64,000 bases of DNA from Janibacter cremeus (GCF_013409205.1 NZ_JACCAE010000001.1:930001-994000); one strand, 5' to 3'. Positions 53,421 to 62,046 are shown, counted from the stretch's first letter. The notes: generated by a model not told the origin, from the letters alone. A program made the numbers and translations.

Positions 53421-54563
53421 ATGGCCCCCCACCCCACGATCACCGACGAGCAGCTGCGTGACGCGCTGAGCACCGTCCAGGACCCCGAGATCCGCCGGCC
53501 CATCACCGAGCTGGGCATGGTCGAGTCTGCGGCCGTCGACGCCGATGGTCTGGCCACGGTCACGATCCTGCTCACCATCTCGGGGTGTCCCCTGAAGGAC
53601 ACCCTGACCAACGACACCACCGCGGCGATGAAGACCATCGAGGGCGTCACCGACGTCAAGGTCACCCTCGGCGTGATGAACGACGAGCAGCGCGCGGAGC
53701 TGAAGAACCACCTGCGCGGCGGCCAGGCGGAGAAGGAGATCCCCTTCGCCAAGCCGGGCTCACTCACCCGCGTCTACGCGATCGCCTCCGGCAAGGGCGG
53801 CGTCGGCAAGTCCTCCATCACCGCCAACCTCGCGGCATCACTTGCCGCCGAGGGGCTGAAGGTCGGGGTCGTCGACGCCGACATCTACGGCTTCTCCATC
53901 CCCCGCATGCTCGGTGTGACCCACCCGCCGACGCAGGTCGACGACATGATCCTGCCGCCCATCGCCTCCGAGGTGAAGGTCATCTCGATCGGCATGTTCG
54001 TCCCCGGCAACCAGCCGGTGGTCTGGCGTGGCCCGATGCTCCACCGCGCGCTGCAGCAGTTCCTCGGTGACGTCTTCTGGGGCGACCTCGACGTGCTCCT
54101 GCTCGACCTGCCCCCGGGCACCGGCGACATCGCGATCTCGATCGCCCAGCTGATCCCCAACAGCGAGATCCTCATCGTGACCACCCCGCAGCAGGCCGCT
54201 GCCGAGGTCGCCGAGCGGGCCGGCTCGATCGCCATGCAGACGCACCAGCGCCTCGTCGGCGTCATCGAGAACATGTCCTGGCTCGAGCTGCCCGACGGCA
54301 GCCGTCAGGAGCTCTTCGGCTCCGGCGGCGGCCAGTCCGTCTCCGACTCGCTCACCCGCACCGTCGGTGCCGACGTCCCGCTGCTCGGCCAGATCCCGAT
54401 CGACGTCTCGCTGCGTGAGGGCTCCGACCACGGAGAGCCGGTCGTGACGTCCAACCCGGATGGGCCCGCGGCCGTCGCCCTGCGTGGCATCGCCCGTGGG
54501 ATCGCCTCGCGCTCACGCGGCCTGGCCGGCCGCAGCCTCGGGCTCACCCCGACGGGCAGCTGA
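53421..54563 (+). CDS. mrp: Mrp/NBP35-family Fe-S cluster carrier ATPase
   Basis: 380 residues. An N-terminal MIP18/DUF59 domain (residues 5-95, with Cys56 in SGCPLKD) is joined to a P-loop ATPase with deviant Walker A GKGGVGKS at 124-131 and Walker B LLDLPPGTGD. The CxxC pair that in many Mrp proteins bridges a 4Fe-4S cluster is absent: the stretch after ENMSW reads LELPDGS. It should deliver Fe-S clusters to apoproteins in the cytoplasm. A terminator follows. Confidence 0.9.
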   Translation: MAPHPTITDEQLRDALSTVQDPEIRRPITELGMVESAAVDADGLATVTILLTISGCPLKDTLTNDTTAAMKTIEGVTDVKVTLGVMNDEQRAELKNHLRGGQAEKEIPFAKPGSLTRVYAIASGKGGVGKSSITANLAASLAAEGLKVGVVDADIYGFSIPRMLGVTHPPTQVDDMILPPIASEVKVISIGMFVPGNQPVVWRGPMLHRALQQFLGDVFWGDLDVLLLDLPPGTGDIAISIAQLIPNSEILIVTTPQQAAAEVAERAGSIAMQTHQRLVGVIENMSWLELPDGSRQELFGSGGGQSVSDSLTRTVGADVPLLGQIPIDVSLREGSDHGEPVVTSNPDGPAAVALRGIARGIASRSRGLAGRSLGLTPTGS

Positions 54564-54591
54564 GGGCGACCCGACTGTCCCCCTGTACCGG

Positions 54592-54615
54592 CCCCCTTCG
54601 CCCGGACGAAGGGGG
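54592..54615. terminator. Bidirectional terminator between mrp and tatB
   Basis: CCCCCTTCG (54592-54600), loop CCCGGA, CGAAGGGGG (54607-54615): the recurrent word and its complement alone make the whole stem. It lies between converging genes. Confidence 0.85.
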
Positions 54616-54730
54616 TGGCCCTTGGCGCCCGGTCCGGCCTCGTGGGTCTCCACTGTCGTCTGATCCTGCTGGCCGGACCGGGGCCTGAGTCGGGCCAAAC
54701 CCCTTCGTGCGGGCTACGGCATGGTGTCGC

Positions 54731-55117
54731 TCAGGTCGCCTCGGGGTCCCAGGGGACGCCGGTCGTCGACGTCGCAGACGGTGCGTCGGGTGCGTCCGCC
54801 GTGTCCTGCGTGGCTGCGGCGCCGCCGGACGACCGGGGCTCGTCCTCGAGGCTGAAGGCGTCCTCGAGGGGCTCCATCAGTGCCTGCTTGACGATGCGCC
54901 GTGGGTCGTACTGGCGTGGGTCGTACTGGCGCCAGTCGAGGTCCTCGTACTCCGGACCCATCTGGTCCTTCAGCTGGACCTTGGCGTCGTTGGCCATGCG
55001 GCGCAGCTGCACGACGAATCGCGCAAGTTTCGCCGCGTACTCGGGCATCCGTTGGGGGCCGAGGATGATGAAGGCCAGGACGATGAGGAGGATGAACTCC
55101 CAGCCGTTGACTGGCAT
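54731..55117 (-). CDS. tatB: Twin-arginine translocase subunit TatB
   Basis: 128 residues. An N-terminal membrane helix (GWEFILLIVLAFIILGP) is followed by the conserved GPQRMPEYA hinge and an amphipathic helix with RRMANDAKVQLKDQ, then a disordered acidic tail. Glu7 takes the place of the conserved TatB glutamate. It forms the receptor for twin-arginine signal peptides with TatC, which is elsewhere. It is directly downstream of htrA (3-bp gap), the order known in mycobacteria. Confidence 0.88.
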   Translation of the reverse strand: MPVNGWEFILLIVLAFIILGPQRMPEYAAKLARFVVQLRRMANDAKVQLKDQMGPEYEDLDWRQYDPRQYDPRRIVKQALMEPLEDAFSLEDEPRSSGGAAATQDTADAPDAPSATSTTGVPWDPEAT

Positions 55118-55120
55118 CGC

Positions 55121-56572
55121 CTAGTTCTCCTCCGCAGCTTCGAGCGTCATCGTGAGCTCGCGTTCGTCGCCGTCCCGCAGGACCTTCAGGGTGACCTTAT
55201 CTCCCACCGCCTCGGCACGGATGCGCACGACCAGCTGGTCGAGGTCGCTGATGCGCCGGCCGTCCATCTCGACGATGACGTCGCCGGGCTCGATCCCTGC
55301 CTTGTCGGCCGGGCTACCCGGGATGACCGAGGGCTGGTCTCCGGGCATGTCGCCCTTCTCGATGACCTTGGCGCCCTCGCCCTGCCAGCGCCGGTCGAGG
55401 GACACGCCGATGATCGGGTGCTTGGCGTGACCGGTCTCGATGAGTTGGTCGACGGTGCGCACGACGACGTCGGAAGGGATGGCGAAGCCCAGGCCGATCG
55501 AGCCGGAGGTCGACGTCTGGCCCGGGATCTGGGCGATGGCGGAGTTGACCCCGATGACGTTGCCGTCGCCGTTGAGCAGCGGTCCGCCGGAGTTGCCGGG
55601 GTTGATCGCCGTGTCGGTCTGGATCGCGGAGATGTAGGACTCGTCCCCGCTCTCGCCGGCGGCCACGGGTCGCTCCAACGCAGAGACGATCCCGGCGGTG
55701 ACGGTGGAGCCGAGACCGAGCGGGGAACCGACCGCGACGACCTCGTCACCGACGACGACCTCGTCCGAGCTGCCGATCGCGATCGGCTCGAGACCCTTGG
55801 GGTCGACCTTGAGGACGGCCAGGTCGTACGCGGAGTCCCGACCGACGAGCTCGGCCTCGCGGCGGCTGCCGTCGCTGAGCTCGATACGCACCTTGCCGGA
55901 GCTGCCGGCCGCCTCGACGACGTGGTTGTTGGTGACGATGTGCCCCTGGTCGTCGTAGACCCAGCCCGACCCGGTCCCGGAGCCGCCGGAGCCGCTGACG
56001 CGGATGGTCACGACACTCGGGACCGCATCGGCGGCGATCGCGGCGACGGAGCCCTCGGGCCGCTCACCCGGGTTCCCATCACGCTGGACGATCGTGGGGC
56101 CACCGCCACCGCCGTCACGCAGGTCGGTGATCAGTCCACCACCGATCCCGCCGATGGCGCCCGCGACCAGGGCCGCTGCGAGGGCAAGGGCCCCGGCGCC
56201 GAACCATCCCGGTCCGCGTCGTCGGCCGGTGGACGAAGGGGGCGTCCCCGGGGAGGTCGGGTACCCCTGCGGTTGGTGAGCGTGCTGGGCATAGCCGTAG
56301 TGGCCCTGCTGGCCGTAGTGGCCCTGGTCGTACTGACCCGGCTGGCCGTAGCCCTGGTCGTACTGACCCGGCTGGCTGTACTGATCAGCCTGCTGGCCGT
56401 AGTGGCCCTGGTCGTACTGACCCGGCTGGCCGTAGTGGCCCTGCTGGTGATGGCCCTCGCCGGGCTGGTCCTGCGATCCGATCGAGTCGTAGGGCAGGTA
56501 CGGGCTCGACGGCATCGGCTCGGTGCTGTCGTCCCGTGGGGTCGGCTCGTCACCCTGGTGCGGAGAGCTCAT
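55121..56572 (-). CDS. htrA: Membrane-anchored HtrA/DegP serine protease with PDZ domain
   Basis: 483 residues. The cytoplasmic N-terminus (about 110 residues) is Gln/Gly/Tyr-rich with repeats of GQYDQGHYGQ. One membrane helix follows (residues 122-147). The trypsin-like domain has the full triad in TNNHVV, YDLAVLK and GNSGGP, and a PDZ domain ends the protein (about 385-475). It degrades misfolded envelope proteins. It lies 22 bp after sigE, and so is probably expressed with it under envelope stress. Confidence 0.94.
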   Translation of the reverse strand: MSSPHQGDEPTPRDDSTEPMPSSPYLPYDSIGSQDQPGEGHHQQGHYGQPGQYDQGHYGQQADQYSQPGQYDQGYGQPGQYDQGHYGQQGHYGYAQHAHQPQGYPTSPGTPPSSTGRRRGPGWFGAGALALAAALVAGAIGGIGGGLITDLRDGGGGGPTIVQRDGNPGERPEGSVAAIAADAVPSVVTIRVSGSGGSGTGSGWVYDDQGHIVTNNHVVEAAGSSGKVRIELSDGSRREAELVGRDSAYDLAVLKVDPKGLEPIAIGSSDEVVVGDEVVAVGSPLGLGSTVTAGIVSALERPVAAGESGDESYISAIQTDTAINPGNSGGPLLNGDGNVIGVNSAIAQIPGQTSTSGSIGLGFAIPSDVVVRTVDQLIETGHAKHPIIGVSLDRRWQGEGAKVIEKGDMPGDQPSVIPGSPADKAGIEPGDVIVEMDGRRISDLDQLVVRIRAEAVGDKVTLKVLRDGDERELTMTLEAAEEN

Positions 56573-56594
56573 GCAGATGATTGTGCCTTGTCGG

Positions 56595-57233
56595 TCACAA
56601 GGTCCCGGTCACCGGGCGCGCGAGCGGGAAGCCGGATCCCCCACGCCGGCGGGACTCCGTGCGCGGCGCGCGGGCCGGGCTCGGCTCACGATGGCTGAGG
56701 CTCTCGCGGAGCATGGCCCGGCCCCGGTGGATGCGCGAGCGGACGGTCCCGAGCTTGATGTCGAGGGTCTCGGCGACCTCGTCATAGGTCAGGCCCTCCA
56801 CGTCGCAGAGCACGACGGCAGCCCGGAACTGCGGCGGTAGCGCGTCCAGCGCGCGCTGGATGTCGGCATCGAGGCGGCCGTGGAGGACGACCTGCTCCGG
56901 GGTCGCCGTGCCGCTGTGCAGCAAGGCGGCGAAGTCGTCGGTGAGGGAGTCGAAGCGCAGGCGCTGCTTGCGCCGAGCCCTGTCGAGGAAGAGATTGGTC
57001 GTGATCCGGTGCAGCCACCCCTCGAACGTGCCCGGCACGAACCCGTCGAGCGAGCGGAAGACCCTGATGAAGACGTCGTGCGTCAGGTCCTCTGCCTCGT
57101 GGACGTCACCCGTCAGCCGGTAGGCCAGTCGGTAGACCCGGTCCCCGTGGTTCTCGACCACCTCGCTCCACGTGGGCTGGACCCACTCGTCCCCAGCGCT
57201 GGCAGCGGTCTCGGCATCGAAGGTCACCCGCAC
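56595..57233 (-). CDS. sigE: ECF sigma factor SigE-like
   Basis: 212 residues. Region 2 reads RLAYRLTGDVHEAEDLTHDVFIRVFRSL (given in parts: HEAEDLTHDVF near residue 45) and region 4 LTYDEVAETLDIKLGTVRSR near residue 152. Position next to htrA and tatB and opposite an O-methyltransferase gene matches mycobacterial sigE. The C-terminus is a 30-residue Arg/Pro-rich tail. No zinc-finger anti-sigma gene lies between it and htrA. The start used is a GTG at 57233. Confidence 0.9.
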   Translation of the reverse strand: MRVTFDAETAASAGDEWVQPTWSEVVENHGDRVYRLAYRLTGDVHEAEDLTHDVFIRVFRSLDGFVPGTFEGWLHRITTNLFLDRARRKQRLRFDSLTDDFAALLHSGTATPEQVVLHGRLDADIQRALDALPPQFRAAVVLCDVEGLTYDEVAETLDIKLGTVRSRIHRGRAMLRESLSHREPSPARAPRTESRRRGGSGFPLARPVTGTL

Positions 57234-57317
57234 ATCGTCACGGTCGAACCTGACAGAAGTCTGTGATGCGACTGCGCAGACGATGGGCGCGGCCGAACCG
57301 GACTAGGGTGGACTCCC

Positions 57318-57971
57318 ATGACCGCCGCCCAGCTGACCAGCCACGCCTACGCCGAGCAGTTCGTCCCCGAGGACGAGGTCGTCGAGGCGGCCCGTCATGC
57401 CGGCACGGAGCTCGGGGCACCGCCGATCGGTACCGGTGGCGGCGCCGCGCTGCGCCTGCTTGCGGCCGCCTCCCGGGCGCAGCACGTCGTCGAGATCGGG
57501 ACCGGCGCGGGGACCTCGGGACTGTGGCTGCTCTCCGGGATGCCCGCGGACGGCGTGCTGACGACCATCGAGCTCGAGCCGGAGAACGCTGCACGTGCCA
57601 AGAAGTCCTTCGCCCGGGCCGGCATCGTCGGCCAGCGCACGCGCGTGATCAGTGGCCGCGCCCTGGACGTGCTGCCGCGGATGAACGACGAGGCCTACGA
57701 CCTGGTTCACATCGACGCCGACAAGGAGGGCTACCCCGCCTACGTCGAGCACGCGATCCGGCTGCTGCGTCCGGGCGGCGTCATGGCCATCGACAACATG
57801 CTCTGGCACGACAAGGTCGCCGACCCCGCCGTCCGCGACACGACGACCAGCCTGCTGCGGGACCTGGGCAAGCAGTTGCGCGACGACGAGCGACTCGTCG
57901 CCAGTCTGCTGCCCGTGGGCGACGGCATGCTCGCCGCCGTCAAGCGACACACGGGGGCTCACGGTCGCTGA
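57318..57971 (+). CDS. SAM-dependent O-methyltransferase
   Basis: 217 residues of the class I catechol-O-methyltransferase-like family 3. The SAM motif is VVEIGTGAGTSGLWLL (about residues 56-71); metal ligands are in VHIDADKEGYP and MAIDNMLWHD. Substrate unknown. Divergent from sigE, as in mycobacteria. The stop codon lies inside palindrome D2. Confidence 0.9.
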   Translation: MTAAQLTSHAYAEQFVPEDEVVEAARHAGTELGAPPIGTGGGAALRLLAAASRAQHVVEIGTGAGTSGLWLLSGMPADGVLTTIELEPENAARAKKSFARAGIVGQRTRVISGRALDVLPRMNDEAYDLVHIDADKEGYPAYVEHAIRLLRPGGVMAIDNMLWHDKVADPAVRDTTTSLLRDLGKQLRDDERLVASLLPVGDGMLAAVKRHTGAHGR

Positions 57972-57989
57972 GCGACCTGCGCCCCCGTG
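57950..57989. repeat. Palindromic repeat D2
   Basis: 40 bp: CACGGGGGC ... GGTCGC-TGA-GCGACC ... GCCCCCGTG, 39 of 40 bases identical to D1 at 50804-50843. The methyltransferase reading frame ends in the TGA of the loop, so its last codons come from the repeat. Confidence 0.88.
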
Positions 57990-58025
57990 ACCCCCCGAAC
58001 ACCTCTCGGGGTAGCCAATTGTGGA

Positions 58026-58382
58026 TCAGGCAGATCCGGGGCCGGGGCCCCGGCGGAACTGGGCAGGACCCTCGGCGATGGCCACGACCTCGAAGGGCTG
58101 GATCTCGATCGGGGCCGAGCCGACGATCTTGCTGCCGGCCGAGTCGGCGGCGCCGGCGGTGAAGTCCGCGCAGAAATCGTCACGGTCCTTGGCTGCCTGG
58201 AAGACGTAGGTCCCCTCGAACCACTCCCCCTCACGCATGCGCCAGGTCTTGAAGGCCAGTCCGTCGAGGAACATGAACTTGGCCATCGAGGTCCCGACGA
58301 CGTACTCGCGCAACTCATCGGCAACGCCCTCCGGCGCCTCGGTCAGTGACCAGCGGACGGTGAGTCCGTATCCAGCGTTCAT
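58026..58382 (-). CDS. Small hypothetical protein, possibly dimeric alpha/beta-barrel
   Basis: 118 residues from the ATG at 58382 with GAGGGGAC upstream. The pattern of an N-terminal strand (LTVRWSLTEAP), a helix with a Phe/Leu-rich LDGLAFKTWRM, then EGEWFEGTYVFQAAKDRDDF resembles YdhR-like monooxygenase or dimeric ferredoxin-fold barrels, but the match is by pattern only. No cofactor motif. It may be a small oxygenase or detoxification protein. Confidence 0.6.
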   Translation of the reverse strand: MNAGYGLTVRWSLTEAPEGVADELREYVVGTSMAKFMFLDGLAFKTWRMREGEWFEGTYVFQAAKDRDDFCADFTAGAADSAGSKIVGSAPIEIQPFEVVAIAEGPAQFRRGPGPGSA

Positions 58383-58496
58383 GGTTGTCCCCTCGGCTCG
58401 GTGAGCCACGCTCAGCGGTGTCTTGGCACCGTAGCCAGTGGCGCCCCGCAGGGCAGCCCCGTGTCATCATCCGAACGGACGGACGGACACGACTGT

Positions 58497-58522
58497 GCCC
58501 CGGACCCCATCGGGTCCGGGGC
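58497..58522 (-). terminator. Terminator after the DUF3117 gene
   Basis: GCCCCGGACCC (58497-58507) pairs with GGGTCCGGGGC (58512-58522) over a four-base loop, 12 bp past the DUF3117 stop. Confidence 0.88.
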
Positions 58523-58534
58523 ACCGCCCAAGGA

Positions 58535-58711
58535 CTACTTCTTCAGGCCGTCACAGTTGTCGATGGCCTCGCCGAGCTCGAGGACCTCATCGGGCTTCAT
58601 CTCGACGACGAGGCGCCCACCGCCCTCCAGGGGCATGCGCAGGACGATGCCGCGTCCCTCCTTGACGACCTCGAGCGGACCATCCCCGGTACGTGGCTTC
58701 ATTGCCGCCAT
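58535..58711 (-). CDS. DUF3117 small protein
   Basis: 58 residues from the ATG at 58711, with AAGGGA upstream. The sequence MAAMKPRTGDGPLEVVKEG matches the highly conserved actinobacterial DUF3117 family; the acidic MKPDEVLELGEAI follows. A longer frame opens at 58795 but the family begins at this methionine. The function is unknown. A strong terminator follows. Confidence 0.93.
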   Translation of the reverse strand: MAAMKPRTGDGPLEVVKEGRGIVLRMPLEGGGRLVVEMKPDEVLELGEAIDNCDGLKK

Positions 58712-58817
58712 GTGCGTTCCCTTCGAATTCATACGTGGCCGACACACCGCCAACCACCCGACGCCCTCGCGTCGACGCTGGCAGCCATTATCCACCCCTC
58801 CGCCGCACAGGGCCTAA

Positions 58818-59099
58818 TCAGGGGCGAAGGGGGTCCCGGCCCTCGCTCTCCAGCTCAGCGATGCGCTGTTGGAGGCGGTCGATGACGTCGTCCACCTGGT
58901 CCATGCGGTATCCGCGCAGTGCGGTGTCGAAGGTGACGTCGTCGACGTCGACGGCCCGCACCGTACCCGCGGGCAGCCCGTGGTGCGGCGCGGAGGTGAC
59001 CGGGTCGGCCATCGGATCCGGGGTGAAGCGCCCGGTGACGACGGCTGCGGTCGCGACGACCACGAGCACGGCGACGAGGATGAGCAGGACCCAGATCAC
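58818..59099 (-). CDS. DivIVA-domain small membrane protein
   Basis: 93 residues. One N-terminal membrane helix (ILVAVLVVVATAAVV) is followed by a DivIVA-like coiled-coil start: FDTALRGYRMDQVDDVIDRL near residue 57. DivIVA domains recognise curved membrane at poles and septa, so a division or pole role is likely. It is directly downstream of the LOG gene (2-bp gap), forming an operon with dapE. Confidence 0.85.
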   Translation of the reverse strand: MIWVLLILVAVLVVVATAAVVTGRFTPDPMADPVTSAPHHGLPAGTVRAVDVDDVTFDTALRGYRMDQVDDVIDRLQQRIAELESEGRDPLRP

Positions 59100-59101
59100 G
59101 G

Positions 59102-59872
59102 TCAGTCCGGGTCGGTCTCGTCAGGGGCGATCCGACCGGAGCCGTCCTTGAGGCGACGCACGGCCTCCTCGAGATCGTCGGTGAGGATCAGCCGATCGAT
59201 GTCCCCCTCGCTGATCATGCCGCCGGCCTCGACGGAGTGGCGCAGCCAGTCGAGCAGACCCGACCAGTAGTCAACGCCGATGAGCACGATCGGGAAGCTG
59301 GTGACCTTGCCCGTCTGCGCGAGGGTGACCGCCTCGAAGACCTCGTCGAGGGTGCCGTAGCCACCTGGCAGGACGAGGAAGCCCTCGCTGTACTTGACGA
59401 ACATCGTCTTGCGGGCGAAGAAGTAGCGGAAGTTGATGCCCAGGTCGACGTAGGGGTTCAGGCCCGCCTCGTAGGGCAGCTCGATCCCCAGGCCGACGGA
59501 CGTCGCCCCACCCTCACGGGCGCCGCGATTGGCCGCCTCCATGGTCCCGGGTCCGCCACCGGTGATCACGGAGTACCCGGCCTCCGCCGCGAGCCGGCCG
59601 AGCTCGACCCCCTTCGCGTACCACGGGGAGTCGGCGGGGGTGCGTGCGCTGCCGAAGATACTCACTGCCGGCCCGAGCTCCGCGAGGGCACCGAAGCCCT
59701 CCACGAACTCCGCCTGGATACGCAGGACACGCCACGGGTCGGTGTGCAGCCAGTCGGCGCGGCTGCGGTCGTCGAGCAGCCGCTGGTCGGTCGTGGTCTT
59801 GGGCACCTGCCGACCCCGCATCAGCACGGGGCCCCTGTGGTACCAGCGCTCGTTCTTCCCCTGAGGTGTCAC
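59102..59872 (-). CDS. LOG-family protein (TIGR00730), lysine-decarboxylase-like fold
   Basis: 256 residues from a GTG at 59872, which gives the family N-terminus with RGPVLMRGRQVPKTTTDQRL. The nucleotide-binding motifs GGGPGTMEAANRG and PGGYGTLDE are intact, as in cytokinin-activating phosphoribohydrolases (LOG). The substrate in bacteria is an N6-modified AMP or a related nucleotide. It follows dapE by 10 bp and precedes the DivIVA-type gene. Confidence 0.92.
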   Translation of the reverse strand: MTPQGKNERWYHRGPVLMRGRQVPKTTTDQRLLDDRSRADWLHTDPWRVLRIQAEFVEGFGALAELGPAVSIFGSARTPADSPWYAKGVELGRLAAEAGYSVITGGGPGTMEAANRGAREGGATSVGLGIELPYEAGLNPYVDLGINFRYFFARKTMFVKYSEGFLVLPGGYGTLDEVFEAVTLAQTGKVTSFPIVLIGVDYWSGLLDWLRHSVEAGGMISEGDIDRLILTDDLEEAVRRLKDGSGRIAPDETDPD

Positions 59873-59882
59873 GAGCGCGACC

Positions 59883-60959
59883 TTACGCGAGCCACCGGAG
59901 CATGGCGTCCTGCGACGCGACGATCTGCTCGACCGGGCAACGCTCCTCGTCGTGGTGGGCGAGGTTGGGGTCACCGGGCCCGAAGTTGACCGCCGGGATG
60001 CCCAGCGCGGAGAAGCGGGCGACGTCCGTCCACCCCTCCTTGGGCCCGACGGGCACGTCGAGCGCAGCGATGAAGGACTGCGCGGCAGGCAGGTCCAGCC
60101 CGGGACGGGCACCCTCGGCCATGTCACGCACGTGCAGCTCTCGCCCGGGCAGGACCGTCTGGACGTACGCGAGCGCGGCCTGTGCGTCCTTGTCCGGGGC
60201 GAAGCGGTAGTTGATCAGCACGGTGCAGCTGTCCGGGATGACATTGTTGGCGATGCCACCGGTGATCCCCACCGCCTGGAGTGCCTCGTGGTAGTCGAGG
60301 CCGTCGACGTGGACGGTCTGCTCCTCGTGCGCGGCCAGCGCGGCGAGGACCTCGTGGGCATCGTGGATGGCGTTGTGACCGTTCCACGGACGGGCCGAGT
60401 GCGCGGCGATGCCCTTGAGCTGCACCTCCACGCGCATGGTCCCCTTGCACCCACCCTCGACGGCGGCGTTGGTCGGCTCGAGGAGCACGGCGAAGTCGGC
60501 AGCGAGCAGGTCGGGGTCGGACTCGGCCAGCAGCGCGAGTCCGTTGTAGACGGCGTCGATCTCCTCCGCCTCGTAGAAGAGGAAGGTGATGTCCCGGCTC
60601 GGCTGCGCCAGCAGCGCGGCCTTCAGCTGGACGGCGACACCACCCTTCATGTCGACGGTGCCGCGCCCCCAGAGGACGTACTCGCCGCCCACGCGCTCGC
60701 GGCGGACCGGCAGATTCTGCGGGTCGGTCGTCAGGGGCACGGTGTCGATGTGGCCCGCCAGCACGACCCGCTCGTCACGGCCGAGGTCGGTGCGCGCGAC
60801 CAGGGTGTTGCCGCGGCGGGCGAGGGTCAGGTGCGTCAGCGGGGTGAGCGCGGCCTCGATGGCGTCGGCGATCGCCCCCTCGTCGCGGCTGACGGACTCG
60901 ATGTCGCACAGCTGCTGGGTCAGGGTCACGACGTCCGCGGTGAGGTCCAGGGTCGGCAT
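59883..60959 (-). CDS. dapE: Succinyl-diaminopimelate desuccinylase
   Basis: 358 residues of the M20 family. Metal-binding motifs are AGHIDTVPL, WGRGTVDMKGGVA and the catalytic glutamates in FYEAEEID. It frees LL-diaminopimelate from its succinyl derivative for lysine and peptidoglycan. dapD, which makes the succinylated precursor, lies on the opposite strand 1.2 kb away, with the nuclease unit between them. First gene of a dapE-LOG-DivIVA operon. Confidence 0.94.
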   Translation of the reverse strand: MPTLDLTADVVTLTQQLCDIESVSRDEGAIADAIEAALTPLTHLTLARRGNTLVARTDLGRDERVVLAGHIDTVPLTTDPQNLPVRRERVGGEYVLWGRGTVDMKGGVAVQLKAALLAQPSRDITFLFYEAEEIDAVYNGLALLAESDPDLLAADFAVLLEPTNAAVEGGCKGTMRVEVQLKGIAAHSARPWNGHNAIHDAHEVLAALAAHEEQTVHVDGLDYHEALQAVGITGGIANNVIPDSCTVLINYRFAPDKDAQAALAYVQTVLPGRELHVRDMAEGARPGLDLPAAQSFIAALDVPVGPKEGWTDVARFSALGIPAVNFGPGDPNLAHHDEERCPVEQIVASQDAMLRWLA

Positions 60960-61000
60960 GCCGCAACCCTATGCCGCCGGCCCGCCACCTCCCCGCCCCG

Positions 61001-61074
61001 ACGAACTACTGCAGGCAGTAGCTGGTATCGCCTGCCGTAGTTCGTCCTGCTGCAGGCGATACGAGGTGCTGCAG
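61001..61074. repeat. Terminal inverted repeat C1
   Basis: 74 bp whose reverse complement matches C2 (62101-62174) at 71 of 74 positions. It also folds on itself: ACGAACTACTGCAGGC (61001-61016) with GCCTGCCGTAGTTCGT (61030-61045), one mismatch in 16. A second internal pairing is possible between TATCGCCTG and CAGGCGATA. Confidence 0.93.
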
Positions 61075-61134
61075 ACGCGGCGGCCCTGTGGATGACGCCA
61101 CGGTGCCAGCGCCGAATTTCGTCACACTTCCGGC

Positions 61135-62046
61135 ATGGACGACGAACTCTCGATCCTCCGGGACATAGCGGTCAACCGCGTCGTCACCACGTCCGCAGCA
61201 GAGAGGGCAGGGATCCCGCGGTTGCGCATGGTGGCCATGGCGAAAGGAGGGGTGCTGCGGCATCTGGTCCGCGGGGCCTGGAGCGCGGAGCAGCCGGTCG
61301 ACGCGGAGGACCTGCACCTCCTGCGCACGGTCGCAGTCCTGGGACGGCAGAAGGACACCTCCGCGGCCACGGCCCACTCGGCGCTGGTCGCGTGGGGGCT
61401 ACCGGTCTGGGGCGCCGACCTGGCTCGGGTCCACCTCATCCGCGAGAGGTCGGCAACGACGCGACGCAGCCGCGACCACACCGTGTGGAGCGCGGGGCCC
61501 GCACTCGTGGAGGTGGAGCGGGCTCCGGCGCTCCCCGTGCCCATCCAGTGCGCCGAGCCTGCCGTCGCCATCGTCCACGCCGGGGTCGCCGCCGGCGCCG
61601 AGACCGCTCTCATCGCCGCTGACGCTGCAGTCGGCCGAGGGCTGGTCACCGCACGACAGGTCGAGGTGGCGGCGGCCGAGCTCCCCATGGGCACGCCGGG
61701 CGCCGCCGCCATCCGCCGCGCCCTGGCCGGGGTGGACGGCCGGCACGAATCACCCGGCGAGACCCGAGTCGCACGGGTCTGCCGCGAGCTCGACTACGAG
61801 CTCGAACCACAGGTGTGGATCGGACCGTGGCGGGTGGACTTCCTCCTCGCCGGCACGAAGGTCGTCATCGAGTTCGACGGCAAGGTCAAGTACGAGACCA
61901 AGGAGGACCTGCTCGCGGAGAAGCGGCGCGAGGACGACCTGCGGCGCCGCGGCTACATCATCGTGCGCATCATGTGGGCCGACCTGACCCGCCCGGAGCA
62001 GATCCGACAGCTCGTCGAAGCCGCGCGTCTCGCTGCCGCAGCCTGA
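61135..62046 (+). CDS. AbiEi-like winged-helix plus DUF559/Vsr-like nuclease protein
   Basis: 303 residues, ATG at 61135. The N-terminal 50 residues form a winged-helix of the AbiEi antitoxin type (VVTTSAAERAGIPRLRM, then GVLRHLVRGAWS). The C-terminal 100 residues are a DUF559/Vsr-like PD-(D/E)XK domain with Glu209 (SPGET), Asp235 (WRVDFLL), Glu246 and Asp248 (IEFDG), Lys250 and the late VRIMWADLTRPEQI. The nuclease residues look intact. It is a paralogue of the gene at 41675-42619. The gene is enclosed by repeats C1 and C2. Biological role unknown; nuclease or defence is inference. Confidence 0.82.
   Translation: MDDELSILRDIAVNRVVTTSAAERAGIPRLRMVAMAKGGVLRHLVRGAWSAEQPVDAEDLHLLRTVAVLGRQKDTSAATAHSALVAWGLPVWGADLARVHLIRERSATTRRSRDHTVWSAGPALVEVERAPALPVPIQCAEPAVAIVHAGVAAGAETALIAADAAVGRGLVTARQVEVAAAELPMGTPGAAAIRRALAGVDGRHESPGETRVARVCRELDYELEPQVWIGPWRVDFLLAGTKVVIEFDGKVKYETKEDLLAEKRREDDLRRRGYIIVRIMWADLTRPEQIRQLVEAARLAAAA

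Noticed and set aside
54707..56698. 663-codon plus-strand frame
   Set aside because: Antisense shadow of htrA and tatB; the Val/Leu repeats mirror the HtrA Gln/Tyr repeats.
57234..57317. SigE autoregulatory promoter
   Set aside because: No convincing GGAAC/GTT pair at proper spacing was found in the 84-bp divergent gap.
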